64,000 nucleotides of DNA, from NCBI GenBank assembly GCA_001599595.1, contig BCHH01000007.1:1519785-1583784 (forward strand), read 5' to 3'. The translations under genes and the position numbers were made by a program. The notes below the pieces were generated by a model. The model did no database searches and had not been told where the DNA came from. It worked only from the letters and a program-made list of their open reading frames with translations. Source of the stretch: Beverwykella pulmonaria (lineage: Eukaryota; Ascomycota; Dothideomycetes; Pleosporales; Melanommataceae). Every line of letters starts with the position of its first letter. The first letter of the stretch is position 1. Positions 11,148-22,898 of this stretch are shown piece after piece.

Positions 11148-11642
11148 CTACATCCCCATCCTGCCATCAACCCCCCCCCAACAAACCGTTAAAGTCAACT
11201 TCTCTTACCCCGCGTACCTCAAAACCCGCCTCTCCTCCCCAGGAACGCCTCTCTCCCATACTACCCCTTCACACGTCTCATTACTCGTCCTCAGTTCGAC
11301 CCTCTCCCCCTCAAATACATCACCATTCACATCATACAGTTCATACTCGACGGCCCAGTCCTCTCTATCGTACGGCGACGAAAATATGAAGATTACATGT
11401 GGTTCGGGGACCGCGGTCGACGTGTACGGGCTGGAGCGCTTTTCTAAGGTGAACTGGTATTGGCTGTGATACGACGGCTAGTAGTCATCTAGTTTAAACT
11501 TGGCGGAGCAGGAGGAGTAAGATCGTTGAGGGGGCGCGAAAGGTGTGTAGTGGAGGTGGATCGGGCGGGAGCAGGAATTGAGGGTGGAGGCTTTTGGGTC
11601 GGTGGCGAGCACGAGGAGGGCGAGGAGAGGGAGTAGGGGCAT
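11148..11642 (-). pseudogene. Small secreted protein gene broken by in-frame stops
   Basis: From ATG 11642 the minus-strand frame encodes a clear signal peptide (MPLLPLLALLVLATDPKA), then a Cys-containing mature region. It hits TAG at 11480-11478 after 54 codons. The same frame then stays open for 90 codons of protein-like sequence (for example DREDWAVEYELYDVNGDVF) to TAA at 11207-11205, and continues for 18 more codons to TAG at 11150-11148. The first two stops could each come from a Gln codon by one C-to-T change, the RIP pattern. No intron with acceptable length spans the first stop. I do not recognise the family beyond secreted protein. The alternative is a true 54-residue secreted peptide followed by chance reading; the length and quality of the second segment argue against it. 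Confidence 0.55.
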
Positions 11643-14600
11643 CGCCGTTGTTGGCGGGTGGAGGGTGGAGGGTGTGGGGTTGAGGTTTTTCGGTCTTTTA
11701 ACTGATGAAAGATGAGATAAGTATTGGAGAGGGGATGCTGTGTTTCTTATACACGCTGCATCTTCCAACCGTTGTATCGGAGAGAGGTTGTTATTAGCCA
11801 AAGACTGTACCTTGAAGTTGAAAATGGAGCATTTTACCCAGCCCATGCAGTGGTAACGAAGCACTGTGACCAGAGCCTCTTGACGTGTTCAGGACACGCC
11901 GGTACAGAAAACACGTCGGGCAGGTATGCAAGTCGTAATGCAGCAAACCGCCGTCCAGCGCGGAAACATCAGCACAATAATGCGCAATCACACACTACGC
12001 AGTTCACACTATATACCCTTTCAAATTCCAAGGTAGAGAATGTAGGAGAAGAGACCAGGCGCGATAGCTTATATATCAGGTATATCCATCTGATAAACTA
12101 GACAGGGGAGTAAACAGGCCAAAGGCGTTGAGGTAATAGAGAACTTTAATATGTTATACTAGCTATGCAACTCTTAAAAAAATTCCTGACCCCCTTTGAC
12201 ACACAAAGACAAAGCGACAAGCCCGATGAGTCGTAGTCCCACCAGCTCCGTGGCCTCACAGCCTCATACCCATCCCACAGTCTATCCCTCCTTCCCTAAT
12301 CGATATACAATCCGTATCAGGGTACTCCGCAGAGTACTTTACGCTTCCTAGTCGCACCAGTAGCCGAAAACCGTGTACAGTTCAGTGATGTGGATCTCTA
12401 GAAGGCAGCAAGGAATTCTGTTCTGTTCGCGTGGTAGGGGTGCGCATCGCGGTGGCGGGATCTGGTGATGTAGAAGCTCGAGAAGATGCTGTCGTGCAGA
12501 CAGGTATGTTAGCTTGGTGCAGTAGACAATTAATATTCTCCGTCCGCATCGCATTCGTAGCATACCAAAGAGCGGCAAGTAACGCTGCTTGCGTTGCAAC
12601 TATTCTCAGGAACACAGCTTTTAACTCGAAGGTTCAAAATACGGCTTTCTGTCCAAGCTTAGAACAATCTCGCACCCACTCGATTCTTTTCCTTCATGCT
12701 GTGCTCGAACTCGGTATCCTCAAACCTTTACAACATTCTCCTATGTATATCCCTGCCTGCTAACCTCCTGCATAATTCTCAGCCATCCGGCACAGAGGAC
12801 ACAAGACGGCACGTCTTTTGTTGTCATGTCTAAACGACCCATCTATACCGAAGTGGTTTCGCAAGACAGTGACGCAGCATCACATAGAAAGTATTTGCAC
12901 CGTGTATGTAACAGCGACAGAGTGACAGTAGAGTGTGGCGAATGAGTAGAGGGTGTTGGAAGGAAGGGGTTGGGATGCTATACAAGTGTCGTGTGCATCT
13001 ACAAAGTAATTAGTATCGGCAGGCAGCTGGAGCACCTTGTCGATGGCTTCTAGCCCGTGCGATACGAAAAGGCTAGTAAAACATCTGTTCGTGACGATGT
13101 GCATTGCTTGATCGATGCGTCAAGACAAACTTCATTTGTAAAGAAGGGTATTACATCCTTTCCCTACGACTTGATTTACTCCTACTCACAATCTCCATGT
13201 GGCCAGCAGAGAAGTAATAAACTCCATGGTCTGATCTCCAAACCAAAACAACGTTTGACAAACACGAGTATTCCCTGCATAGTTAGAGTATCCACCCCAA
13301 CCGCGCCCACGCGTATGTCCTCCTTGTTCTACGTATCATTCTCAAGCAGTACATGGTGAGTTACACCTGAAATTACGACGGCGAAGGCAAAAGCTGGTTG
13401 ACTGATATAAGAACGGCATACTTTCTGAAATTTAGATCGAGAAGTTCGAAGGATAGGACAGTAGGACGTTACTATAATAGTGAGCTCGCATAGTCTACGT
13501 GGATGATGTCCTACCTACATAACAAGAAACTGAACGGTTCGCAAAAGCAAGAATAAGAGAATGGAGACAGGAACAGCGAGAGAGAAAGACAGAGATTGAG
13601 TGAAAGAACGAAAGGACAATACCAGTGGTCCCACTCAATCGATCCCTACTATGCAGCCTCCTGGCCCCCGTACTGCGTGCCATCAGCACACCATCAAGAA
13701 GACACCAAGGGAGAAGTGGAATCGTCTAGACTCCTCGCCCGACACCCTCCACCTCCACCACCCCATCCACATACCTCTCCCTTCCTCACACAATACCCCC
13801 AATTTCTTCCTACGACTGAACGAACGCTTCACTACCCAAGCAGAAGCCAGCGCCGAGTCCCCAACCGCCCACCTCATGATCAGCAGAACAGGCTATAGCG
13901 AGGAAAGCCACCAGCGGTGAACGGCGAGGTGATGTGATGTGGTCGACAGCGGCGCCTACCGCCACCACCACCAGTACAGCCCTCCACATTCCCATCCCCT
14001 CCCTCTTCGCTGCGTTCTCTAAGAAAATCAGGAATAGAAACAGCAAGGAAAGACGAGAGTGAATAAGATATGCCCACCAAACAGAGTCTGAGAGAAGGCC
14101 TGTCTTCCCGACTGTCCCCCTCCCCTGTGATGTAAAAATCGACCAGAGAGAAAGCAGCAAATGCTGGGACGTCCCGAGAAAGTGATGGGACACGCGCCGA
14201 CCAACCATCCACACCACCACCGTCCAGCAGCCATCGATCCTGGCTCTAACATTACCTCAGCGAATTGCCGCTATCCACACCGGCGTATCCGCTCCGTTCC
14301 GTTCCGTGACTAACAAAATAACGCCGTTATCACGATCCTTGCCTCCAGCCTCCTTCTCTTTGTTTGTGGTCTCTTCGTGGGCGCACCCTCACACCGGTCA
14401 ACAAACTCGAGGCTGACGCTTCTCCCCACGAGCGGCGCAGCACAACCTCCACCATGCTTGCCTCAAAACCCGTACTCTGAACCCATCACCAGGTCAGCGA
14501 GTCATTTCCCAAAGCAGCAAACGTAGAGCTCCTAACCACGTGGCTCACCACTCGCCTCAGCTGCAGCCGTCCAAATATAGAGCAGCGCACAGCAGAAAGC

Positions 14601-17600
14601 CACCCCAACCGGCTCGCCTCACTCCCGCTCCCGAGCACGAGCAACATCGCGCCAGACTAGGAGATTGTATAACCAACCTCACATTTGCTCCATGGAGGAA
14701 GGGACATGTACAGCGCGTCGCCTTGCCCGCGACCTGCAGCTGCGTAGGCCGAACATAGCTATCATGCCGCCCCGGGAAGATCGACAGTGCTGCTCGCCGC
14801 AATACGGCGCTGTGGCAAGGTGTAAGACACTGTGTAGGCTGCAGCGATTCCCTATCCATCCTGCAGTTTGCTTGGATGGATGGGGCCCGGTAGTTGGGAA
14901 CGGGACGTTTACGCGCCTGGCCTCGGTACGCGTTGCTGTTTCTGCTGTCCTGGGGCGCGTTGCGGCGAGCTGGGAGTTCAGGTGAGGTGAGTGAGATTGT
15001 GCTGCAGGCGGATGAGAAGGGTAAGTCGAGAACAGCGTTAGGCGAGGTCGTTTACCCACTGCAAGCGAAAGGAGCGCTCAACAACAATGCTGGCAACACT
15101 CCCTCGTTGTCTGTCGATGGATCATTGAGGCTCATCCAGGAGCTCCAAAACCTCGTGTTCATGCAGCGACAACATTCGCGCGCAAGGCTTTGATGTCGGT
15201 AATACAGGCAATGGGAGCTGGACGAGAAAGGATTGTTGTGCGACGACCGCCAATATAATTATATTACTTTCAATCTAAGTCCCTGCGTCACTATCCCATT
15301 GCGGTTTGTTTGGAGGGTCGAACCCATGGCATTGGGAGGATTCGCGCGGGACAACGTGGCTGCAAACGACGCATGTGGAACGGAGCCTGTGTTATGCATG
15401 AAGTACGGAAATGAGGCTTGAACGATGCCTGTGGCTGCATCAGCATTGTTTACCAAACTTCATCAACGGTTCTTCGTAATGCTTCTGCTCGCCTACGATC
15501 TATATTCGGTCTCTGGATCGTGATCAGACATTACAATGTCTCGATACTCAAGTATCCTTGCCACCGGGTGCCATAGAACGCATCGCTTCGAGCGTGTTTA
15601 TCGCCAAATGCTATTTTTGATCTCCGAGCAAACAGCTGGCCGGGGGTTGCGCATTGACAACGTTTTGTCGCATTGATGTCTAGGAACGACTGCCCAGGGC
15701 TTTACGGTGAGGACGTGGAAGTCGCCCTGTCCCTGAACGAACTCAGGGACAGTGCTTGGGAGTGAAGCCAGCATCCGTATTGATGCACACGACTCGTAGG
15801 AAATTTGCGAGACTCGTGCATGAAACAGCGCTTGGATGAATCCCTTTGTGGAAGAGGCGAAGTTACTGCCTCCATCACCAGACATTGTGATACCCGAAGA
15901 CAAGGGACGAATGTTCCTTCTGAGAGCATGGCCAAGGAAGATTCAAGGAGCTGAGAAAGTCCGTAGAGCCTGGCGGCGAGGCAATGTGGCTTGCAACAAC
16001 GCCAGCAGTAGCATGTTGGTGAGCGTGTGTCTTGGGAACAGAGAGGGGAACGCGTCCGACTTAGACCTGCCAGGTTGTTAACCATGCAAAGCAGGTCAGG
16101 GGCCAAGGAAGGTGATATTCGACCCTTGTGAGTCGTCGTCGCGAGGCGATTCCCTGTCTCAAAGTCGAACCTGACGGCTTTGCGGGACTTTGACGTCCTG
16201 CTTCGCGGACGGTTCACCGAAAATCTAGGACACTGTGCCAGGACCTAAACAGCAGCTCCTGGCCAGCAGCTCCTGGCATTCTGCCGTGATCCCCTGGTCC
16301 GATTGTGAGCGAAGACCACGTAATGTGTGGCGTGTAACCTTCTTGATCGCCACTGTCTTGGATGCATCGAGCTCATCCTAATGCCCTAGGGCTACTGGCA
16401 GGTGAGGAGATCAAAGTTACTCTCATGATATCGCGCAACATGCCGGGATCTCTAACCGGTTGTTGCCAAAGGACGTTTTGTGAGCTCAAATGTGAACGTA
16501 AAATGGCCCCACACTGACCTAATGACTGCCCAAACTTCGCTTTGCTGGCGAAGACTGGCGAGGGCTGGCGAGCACGCGCGGCAACGTTTCCCCACAACAT
16601 CACAACGCCTGAACACAGGCAATGGCACAGACATATCTGCCTCCTTTGGAGGCGTTGGGGGCTTCTTCGGATCGACCTCATCGCTTGCCGCATCCGTAAA
16701 GGGGTGAATGACCTGTCCGCAACCAGATCGATCTGAGACTGAGCGGAACGCAACGATAAGCTACCACCCGTAATAAGCAACGATTAGCCCTCGGACTCTC
16801 GGACACGTTATGTCACGTCCAGAGTCGGTTCACCTGTCAGTGCGTAACGGTGTGGGCCGTCGGAATCGCTTTCCAACTGATCAGCATTCAAAGCACCAAA
16901 CAGAGATACATGAGCAAATACGACATGCCGCCGGGAGACCCTCAAGTATGGGACAAGACCTCATGCGAAGTACAGCAGCGGCCGCTTAGAGGTGTAGCGG
17001 TGTGGTGTCACTGTCGGTAAGTGGACTGGTATCCGCTTATCGTGCCTAAGTCTCTCAACCGCTTTGCCAACACATCTTCATGGCCCCGGCTCCCGATCCT
17101 GTGCATGGCTAACGCGGCTGCTGATGAAAGTGGTTAGAATCTTCCAACGTGGAAAGTACTGACCATACAGGACCGCGTGGGCTCCAAATACTCCACAGAG
17201 TTTCGGCCCAGCGGCATTAGCTCACTCGCAGTATTGCACTCGTGGAGACATACTTACCGTGGACTGAGCTGTCGCACTCGACCGGCAGCCTGGGAAAGGA
17301 GCCGTGTCAAACGCCTGTACTTGCATCGTGTGACGGGGCATGAAGCCTCGATCGGGAACTTGCAACTCCCATGTCCAGGACTGAGGCAGAACACACGAAT
17401 CAGACAGCTTCGTGGAAAGTCAACCGACGGCCCAGAGCCTAAACTCGCCAGCTGCTCTCGTGAAGCAAGTCTGTCGAGATACACTGCTGTATCGTCTCGA
17501 TACATGACGTTCAATTTGGCTCAATGATTTGCACGGCGATATGTCCAAAAGTGGATGACTGGTCGTCGGAATTTGTCAAAAGGGTTTGATGGCCTGATCT

Positions 17601-20600
17601 GAAAGTGGGAAGGGATACACCGTTCGGGGGGTAGGGTAAAGGGCGCCGACTGGAAAAGATAGTTCAAAAGAGGGATCTAGCCACCCGTTCAGCGGGCGCA
17701 TCCGACTCTCTGAAGCTCAGCTATCCTCTCGTTTTTGGCCGCCTGAGCCGTCATTGGTCGCCTGCCAACTAATTCGATAGCGACATGCATCACCAATTCG
17801 GTGACTTCGGCGAGGTCAAGCCGTGTTGTATAGCAGTAGGCGAGCGCCACCATAGAAGGCAAGGCGATCTCTCAATTCCGGGTACTTTTCGGGCAGGATC
17901 GAGCGATGAGACGCGTGTAGCAAGTTTCTTGATGCTTGACGCCGGCATCAAGGGGCGCAAAAGCAAACATACAAAGGTGATGTGGATGATTATTATCACG
18001 CTGCAGGATGAGGATCTGTGGACAAAGTTTGCTGCCTTGGCAGGAGCCTGAAACGTCCAAGGGCTGGATGGTTTGCCACGAGAAGGTGGGGAATTGATCG
18101 GCTGCGCAACGTGAGTGGACAGTTGTTTCTTTTTCGCAAGTTTGAAAGGGGCAGTCCGGTGGTTTGGTGTGGGGCTTGAGGATCCGATTCGGCGTCACTC
18201 AGATCTAACGGCCCTGGTGCTGCATCTCAACCTAATGTGTGGTGCTGTTTGCTGTGCGGCCCAACATATCGGGGCGAAAAAGCGTCCCAGCAAAGAACAA
18301 CAACTCAGTCGATCTGAGACGAGTCAGTAGGGCGCTCTCCAGCTTTCCGTGTCGGCATCTGCAGCTCTCAGCCCTCAGCTCGCACCGAAGCACTGGAACA
18401 CATGAGGAGATCTATGAGGTGATGCTCTAGGGAGAGCTCCCCGCTTCCCCCGCTGCGGATTAAGCAGCTGATGGCTCCAGCGTTGCCCTTGCGAGGCTGT
18501 CGTTTTGCGCTGGGCGCCGCTGTCAGAGCCTCGACACGACCTGTTTAGCAGCGGACAAAATCAATTCACGGGTGGAGAACGAGGCACTACCGACTACCCC
18601 TTGGGGACGCGGAAAAAAGGGGGGGCAGCAGCATGTTTGTTTGTGCCGTCTGAGGATAGGCTAGCCATGAGGATTAATGTTGGCATCATTGGTTCGGCGT
18701 CGGTGCGGATCATGCGCTCGTTAATCTTGAAATCGCGCAGATCGGGCGCCGGGGTGTCCCTGTGCGCGAGCCAAAGTTCCTTTTTTGCTCCTGTCGCCAT
18801 TCGCAGAACCCCAATGCTGGGTGCCTGCAAGATGTGCAACACGGCTCGCTCCTGGAAGAATACACCCGCCAGGCGCGTTCCGCAAACGCCGTGGGTGGAG
18901 GCTGTCCTGCAACGTTTAATGAACACATGTGCACAAATTGCAATAGCCGTGTTCGCACCCGCCTCGCTCACCCTCGTCCGCCTCCGCTGGAGATTGCCGC
19001 TGGGATGCCACCAGGGCATGGCAAATCCCGCTCGTGATCCTGCTGCTCATTGCAACATTCAGGGCGAGGAAAAGCAATAGCTCGTGTTCACAGCAACTTC
19101 ATTGCTTTATTGTCGCCGACCTCGTTCGTCGTACGGGACACAACCGGACACAAGTCCATGGTGACAGCCACAACAAGCTGTATTCACCACAGCCGTTTTC
19201 GTTACCCAGCTGTCGGATCCATCAGTCGCGCTGGCTGGTCTCCACTGGTCCTCAGGGCATTCCTATTTGAGAAGCGGGCTTGGATAGAGTTCTTGGTAAT
19301 CATTCACTGGCAAGGAAGCGCCTGAACGACATCCGCCAAAGTGATTGCTGGCGCGGACCCTACCTCCCGCGCAAATCTTCTCTGTGCAGACTCAGAATGC
19401 GAGGCAGTCCTTGCATGGGCAATATAGGAAACGATGCTTTGAGCCGCATCCTATTTTTGAGAGCTGGAAAACGCGGCAGCGTTGAAAGGATGCAGCATCA
19501 ATATGACTGACGGCATTTCAGAATTCCGGAGCCCTGGTCCTGTGTACGGTCGTGTAACGTTCGAGGATCCTCGGACGTCTGCAGCAAATGGAGTGCGTTG
19601 GACAGGAACTGGCAGACGTGGCAATGATTGGCTGCAGACATCCTGGGACCATCCCACACAACAATTAAACATTGTTCCGCAGAGCTAAAACTGCTCAGAC
19701 ATTTGCACTGACCACAGCATGAGCCACAAGCAATCGCTGGAACCACCGTTAGTCCCAGAGGGCGGGAAACTGCATGGACTTTATTGCAGCCGCTGATGTG
19801 TGTTTTTGGCGTGTCGCGCCTCTGCGGCTGAAATGCAGACACCATCAGCCCGAAGTAGTGTTGACTGTTTGAAATGACAAGTTGGCGCGTTGCACTTGTC
19901 GGCGCGGATCACAGCCCCCCACACGTTGTCCCGGACAGGCGTAACGAGGATACAAGAGTCAAAACAGACATTTACACCTTGGCATCAACATCCCCTAGAA
20001 GTTAAACGGGATATGCCGAGCGGAGTTCGGATTCGTATCGTACTCACACACAGCTTGCAGGGACACCTGTCGCGTCGGTGACGAGTTCCCTCGGTGTTTG
20101 CGCTTTGGGCCAGGCCAAATGTTAGTCCGGGCCCAAAGAGGGAATGATGGAAACCGTTGGGGCGCCATGGTCTGGGAATAATGGACGGCGACGTTGCTGA
20201 ATTGATGGAGGCACGCATGCGCGCTGTCACTTTGAGCCAGCCCGCAGAGGGCACTTCCCCAAGACCAGCGACAACGACGGCCAAACAGAGGCTGCCGTGG
20301 CTGGGATCCGGTGGCCTGTCTGTAGGGCGCTGACTCGGGCGCCAGTAAGTTGGAACAGCTTGGCCGTATGCGGGTACCTTTGACGACATGGGCGACGCTT
20401 TGCCAGTAGCTCGGTATCTGCCCACCCCAGATCTCAGCCACAGGTGGACGGCCGCTCGGGCACCCCGCTGGCCACTCTGCGTGCTGCTGGTGCATTTCCG
20501 CGTCCCAACAGCATTTTGCCTGAATACAGATGTGGTGCGATGCCGGCAGCGCGTCGCGTGGTGACGGGATTGCACAGGCAGGGGATTTGTGCCGTGAGAC

Positions 20601-22512
20601 CGTGAGCGAGGGCGAGGCTGTGTCTATTTTTGCATGCGGTGTGTGTGTGGATTAAAGTGCGGATGACGGCCTGGGGCCAGGGATGGGACATGGGGGCATG
20701 TCGATATCTATGTATGAAAGTGCATCCTGTGCTGCTGTACCGTACCGCGTGTATTGTGACGAGGATGGTGATGAACACGATGCGTGCTCGATTGAGTATG
20801 CGCTGGGGATCAAGCAAGTCTGCCGCACATTTCTCGCCAAAGAGGGCTCTGTTGGGGCAAGGCTCGCTGGCCCCGGCGCGACGAGTGACGAACAGGACAG
20901 GGCAAGACGGGACCACTGGGCGATGAGTGATGAGATGATGCGTGGTGCGGATGGGCGAAAAACGTTCTGGCGCTTCCGTTGGGAGCGAGCCGCTAGGGCC
21001 AAACGGGCAGTCCGCGCTGGTCAGGGCCTCCGCAGCGGGGCCGGCTAAGTGGATTTGTATTCAAACGGCCGCTGGTTATTGGCTAATGCGCTGAGTCAGC
21101 GCATTTGGCTATTCCGACAAAGTGGAAGCTGCACGCCAGCCAGCACACACCCGCTCGCTTTCGCTTCACTGGGGTGCGGCCCGGAGGATCGGTTTCCAGC
21201 CAGACTCCCAACGGCTGCCCTGGCGAGCGCGATAACTTCGGGCTCTGCCAAAGGAGCTGGCCCGCGATAGAGTGTGCACTGCATCGCGAGGCCGCGGAGC
21301 CAGTCCGCAGCACCCAGGCTGGCCAGGTCGGGAGACGCTGGAAAGGAGGCGGCGTGAGTGTACGATGGTCCCAAACTTCCAAGACTTCAGGTCGCCGACC
21401 TCGTGTCCTCCCCTGCTCTCCCTGCCGATGGTCTCGACGATCAGCATCTGAGCTCGGTCCAGGATCAAGCCTCAACGCCCGTTTGATCGCCCACAGCCGG
21501 CCCTGTCGAAACCGCGACGAGAGAGGTGACGCTGTCTGCAACGCCCATCGCGAGGGGGTGATGCTGAGCAACGGCGAGGGTGTGTCGGTGTCGAGCAGAC
21601 ATCAAACAGGCGCGCGTGCGGAGCGCTGACGGGTATGAGAGCAAGGCGGGGCTTGTCCGGACCCGCGGCGCAAGGGAAGACAAACAGCATATACACACCA
21701 TGTGCAAGGCAAGGCGATTGCCGTGATGATGGCGAGGCTCGCACAGAGAGTCCACATTCCCGACGACCTGCGCAGGCCCAGTTCCAGGACTCGCTCAACC
21801 CGGTCTGCCGCCCAGGATGCCGGTGCAGCGAGCAGGCAATGGTGCCAGCTGAGCGCAAAAGGCGAGGGAAGGGGGAAGGGGGGGGGGAGGGGAGGGGAGG
21901 GGAGGCCCTGAGGGCGACGACATGGCCAGCAGCGAGATGCAGAGGGCGAGTCGCAGGAAATTGAAGTCGGAGCACCCATGTCCTGGAGCGCTGTCGTTCT
22001 CGCAGCGGCTGGCTGAAGCGCGCCGGCATGTTTGGTTTTACTCGCAGCATCGACAACGGACAGAGCACGGGTGGGGGTATCTGACACTACTGCGCTGGTC
22101 ACCGTCCACGACTCGGCGCGCTCGCTGCAAGGGTTCCCCGACCGCGCAACCTGAGGCTTGGGCCAGGCTGCGCGACGAGAATGCCATGATAGGAAGAGTG
22201 TGTGTGGGCCTTGCTGGGCCCGACGATCTGGCCACGGCGCTGGGATCAAGCTGGCAAGCCAGTGCTGCGCGAGTCTGAGCCCAAAAGGATGTACATTAGT
22301 CGCTGGCAGCCACGCCGTGCATCCTGGACAGCCGCCTCTCAGACTCTTTCCCTCTCCGGATCGCCCAGCCCACCCTAGCGGCAGCCGCTTTGGGAGAACT
22401 CAGCAACATTAAGCAGCGGCCTCGCACCGCATCCCATCCGTCCCGACTGCTCTTTGCACTCGCATCGCCTTGGCACCCACTACATCTCTGTGCTTACCCG
22501 CCGCCCCACCAG
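11643..22512. other. About 11 kb without a recognisable gene, upstream of flbD
   Basis: Both strands carry many overlapping open frames of 60-215 codons, but none shows a domain, a signal peptide with a proper ATG, or plausible exon structure, and they overlap each other on opposite strands as GC-rich noncoding DNA does. I see no transposon, tRNA or long repeat. Small repeats occur, such as two copies of cagcagctcctggc near 16250-16278. The part nearest flbD is CT/GA-rich. The simplest reading is a long regulatory region, possibly with noncoding transcripts. Confidence 0.55.
21861..21905 (+). repeat. G-run tract (four or more GGGG runs), possible G-quadruplex
   Basis: A 45-nt purine tract contains a run of about ten G followed by repeated ggggA units. 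It has enough G-runs for a quadruplex on the plus strand. It lies about 600 bp before the flbD TATA box and its GAGGGG-like cores resemble zinc-finger binding sites, but that link is only a guess. Confidence 0.6.
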
Positions 22513-22518
22513 TATATA
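22513..22518 (+). promoter_or_regulatory. TATA box of the flbD-like gene
   Basis: TATATA sits in a CT-rich promoter about 120 bp before the donor of the leader intron. No ATG lies between it and the start codon once the leader intron is removed, so the mRNA should have no upstream ORF. Confidence 0.5.
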
Positions 22519-22639
22519 CTTAACTGCCCTCACCCACGGTCGCCATCTGGCACGTTACCGCTAGCACCCACCACCATCTAACAGTTCAGGTCAAGGTCGA
22601 CATTGCGACCTGCTAGTGCAATTCAGCTATTCTTCCAAG

Positions 22640-22822
22640 GTACGTGACCGTCTGCTCTCTTGTAACTGTTCCTCATTGAACCCTACCTTTGCCGTCGTCT
22701 TCCATCTATGATCCCTCCTGCCATCCCTAATGTCTATTTCTCTGTTGGTCGTTGAAGGTGTGGTTTAGACTGACCCATCTGTCATTTGCACCACTGAACG
22801 TCGCAACTAACCTCCCCACCAG
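22640..22822 (+). other. 5'-UTR intron of the flbD-like gene
   Basis: Donor gtacgt, branch site caactaac at about 22804 and acceptor caccag form a good 183-nt intron lying wholly in the leader, 76 nt before ATG 22899. Removing it also removes ATGs that would otherwise lie upstream of the start. Confidence 0.65.
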
Positions 22823-22898
22823 ATTTTGATCATAAGTTATTCAAGACTATAAAGTCGCCGGCACCTTTCATCTGCCCGGCATCATCTTCACCGTCAAA

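Noticed and set aside
10559..11170. Frames of about 200 codons across the minisatellite and N gap
   Set aside because: They consist of repeat translation and unknown bases; trivial peptide repeats are expected from a 15-bp unit in any frame.
12348..12615. Minus-strand frame with a signal-peptide-like start (FLRIVATQAALLAALW..)
   Set aside because: No ATG: the frame begins at GTG and meets a TGA just upstream. The C-terminal part is low quality, so I do not call a gene.
18505..19080. 191-codon plus-strand frame
   Set aside because: Composition is random, minus-strand frames cover the same span, and no domain or splice-supported extension exists.
21472..22249. Long overlapping minus-strand frames of 198 and 215 codons
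   Set aside because: They overlap plus-strand frames of equal length, lack domains and are Arg/Pro/Ser/Cys-rich, as expected of GC-rich noncoding DNA next to the flbD promoter.
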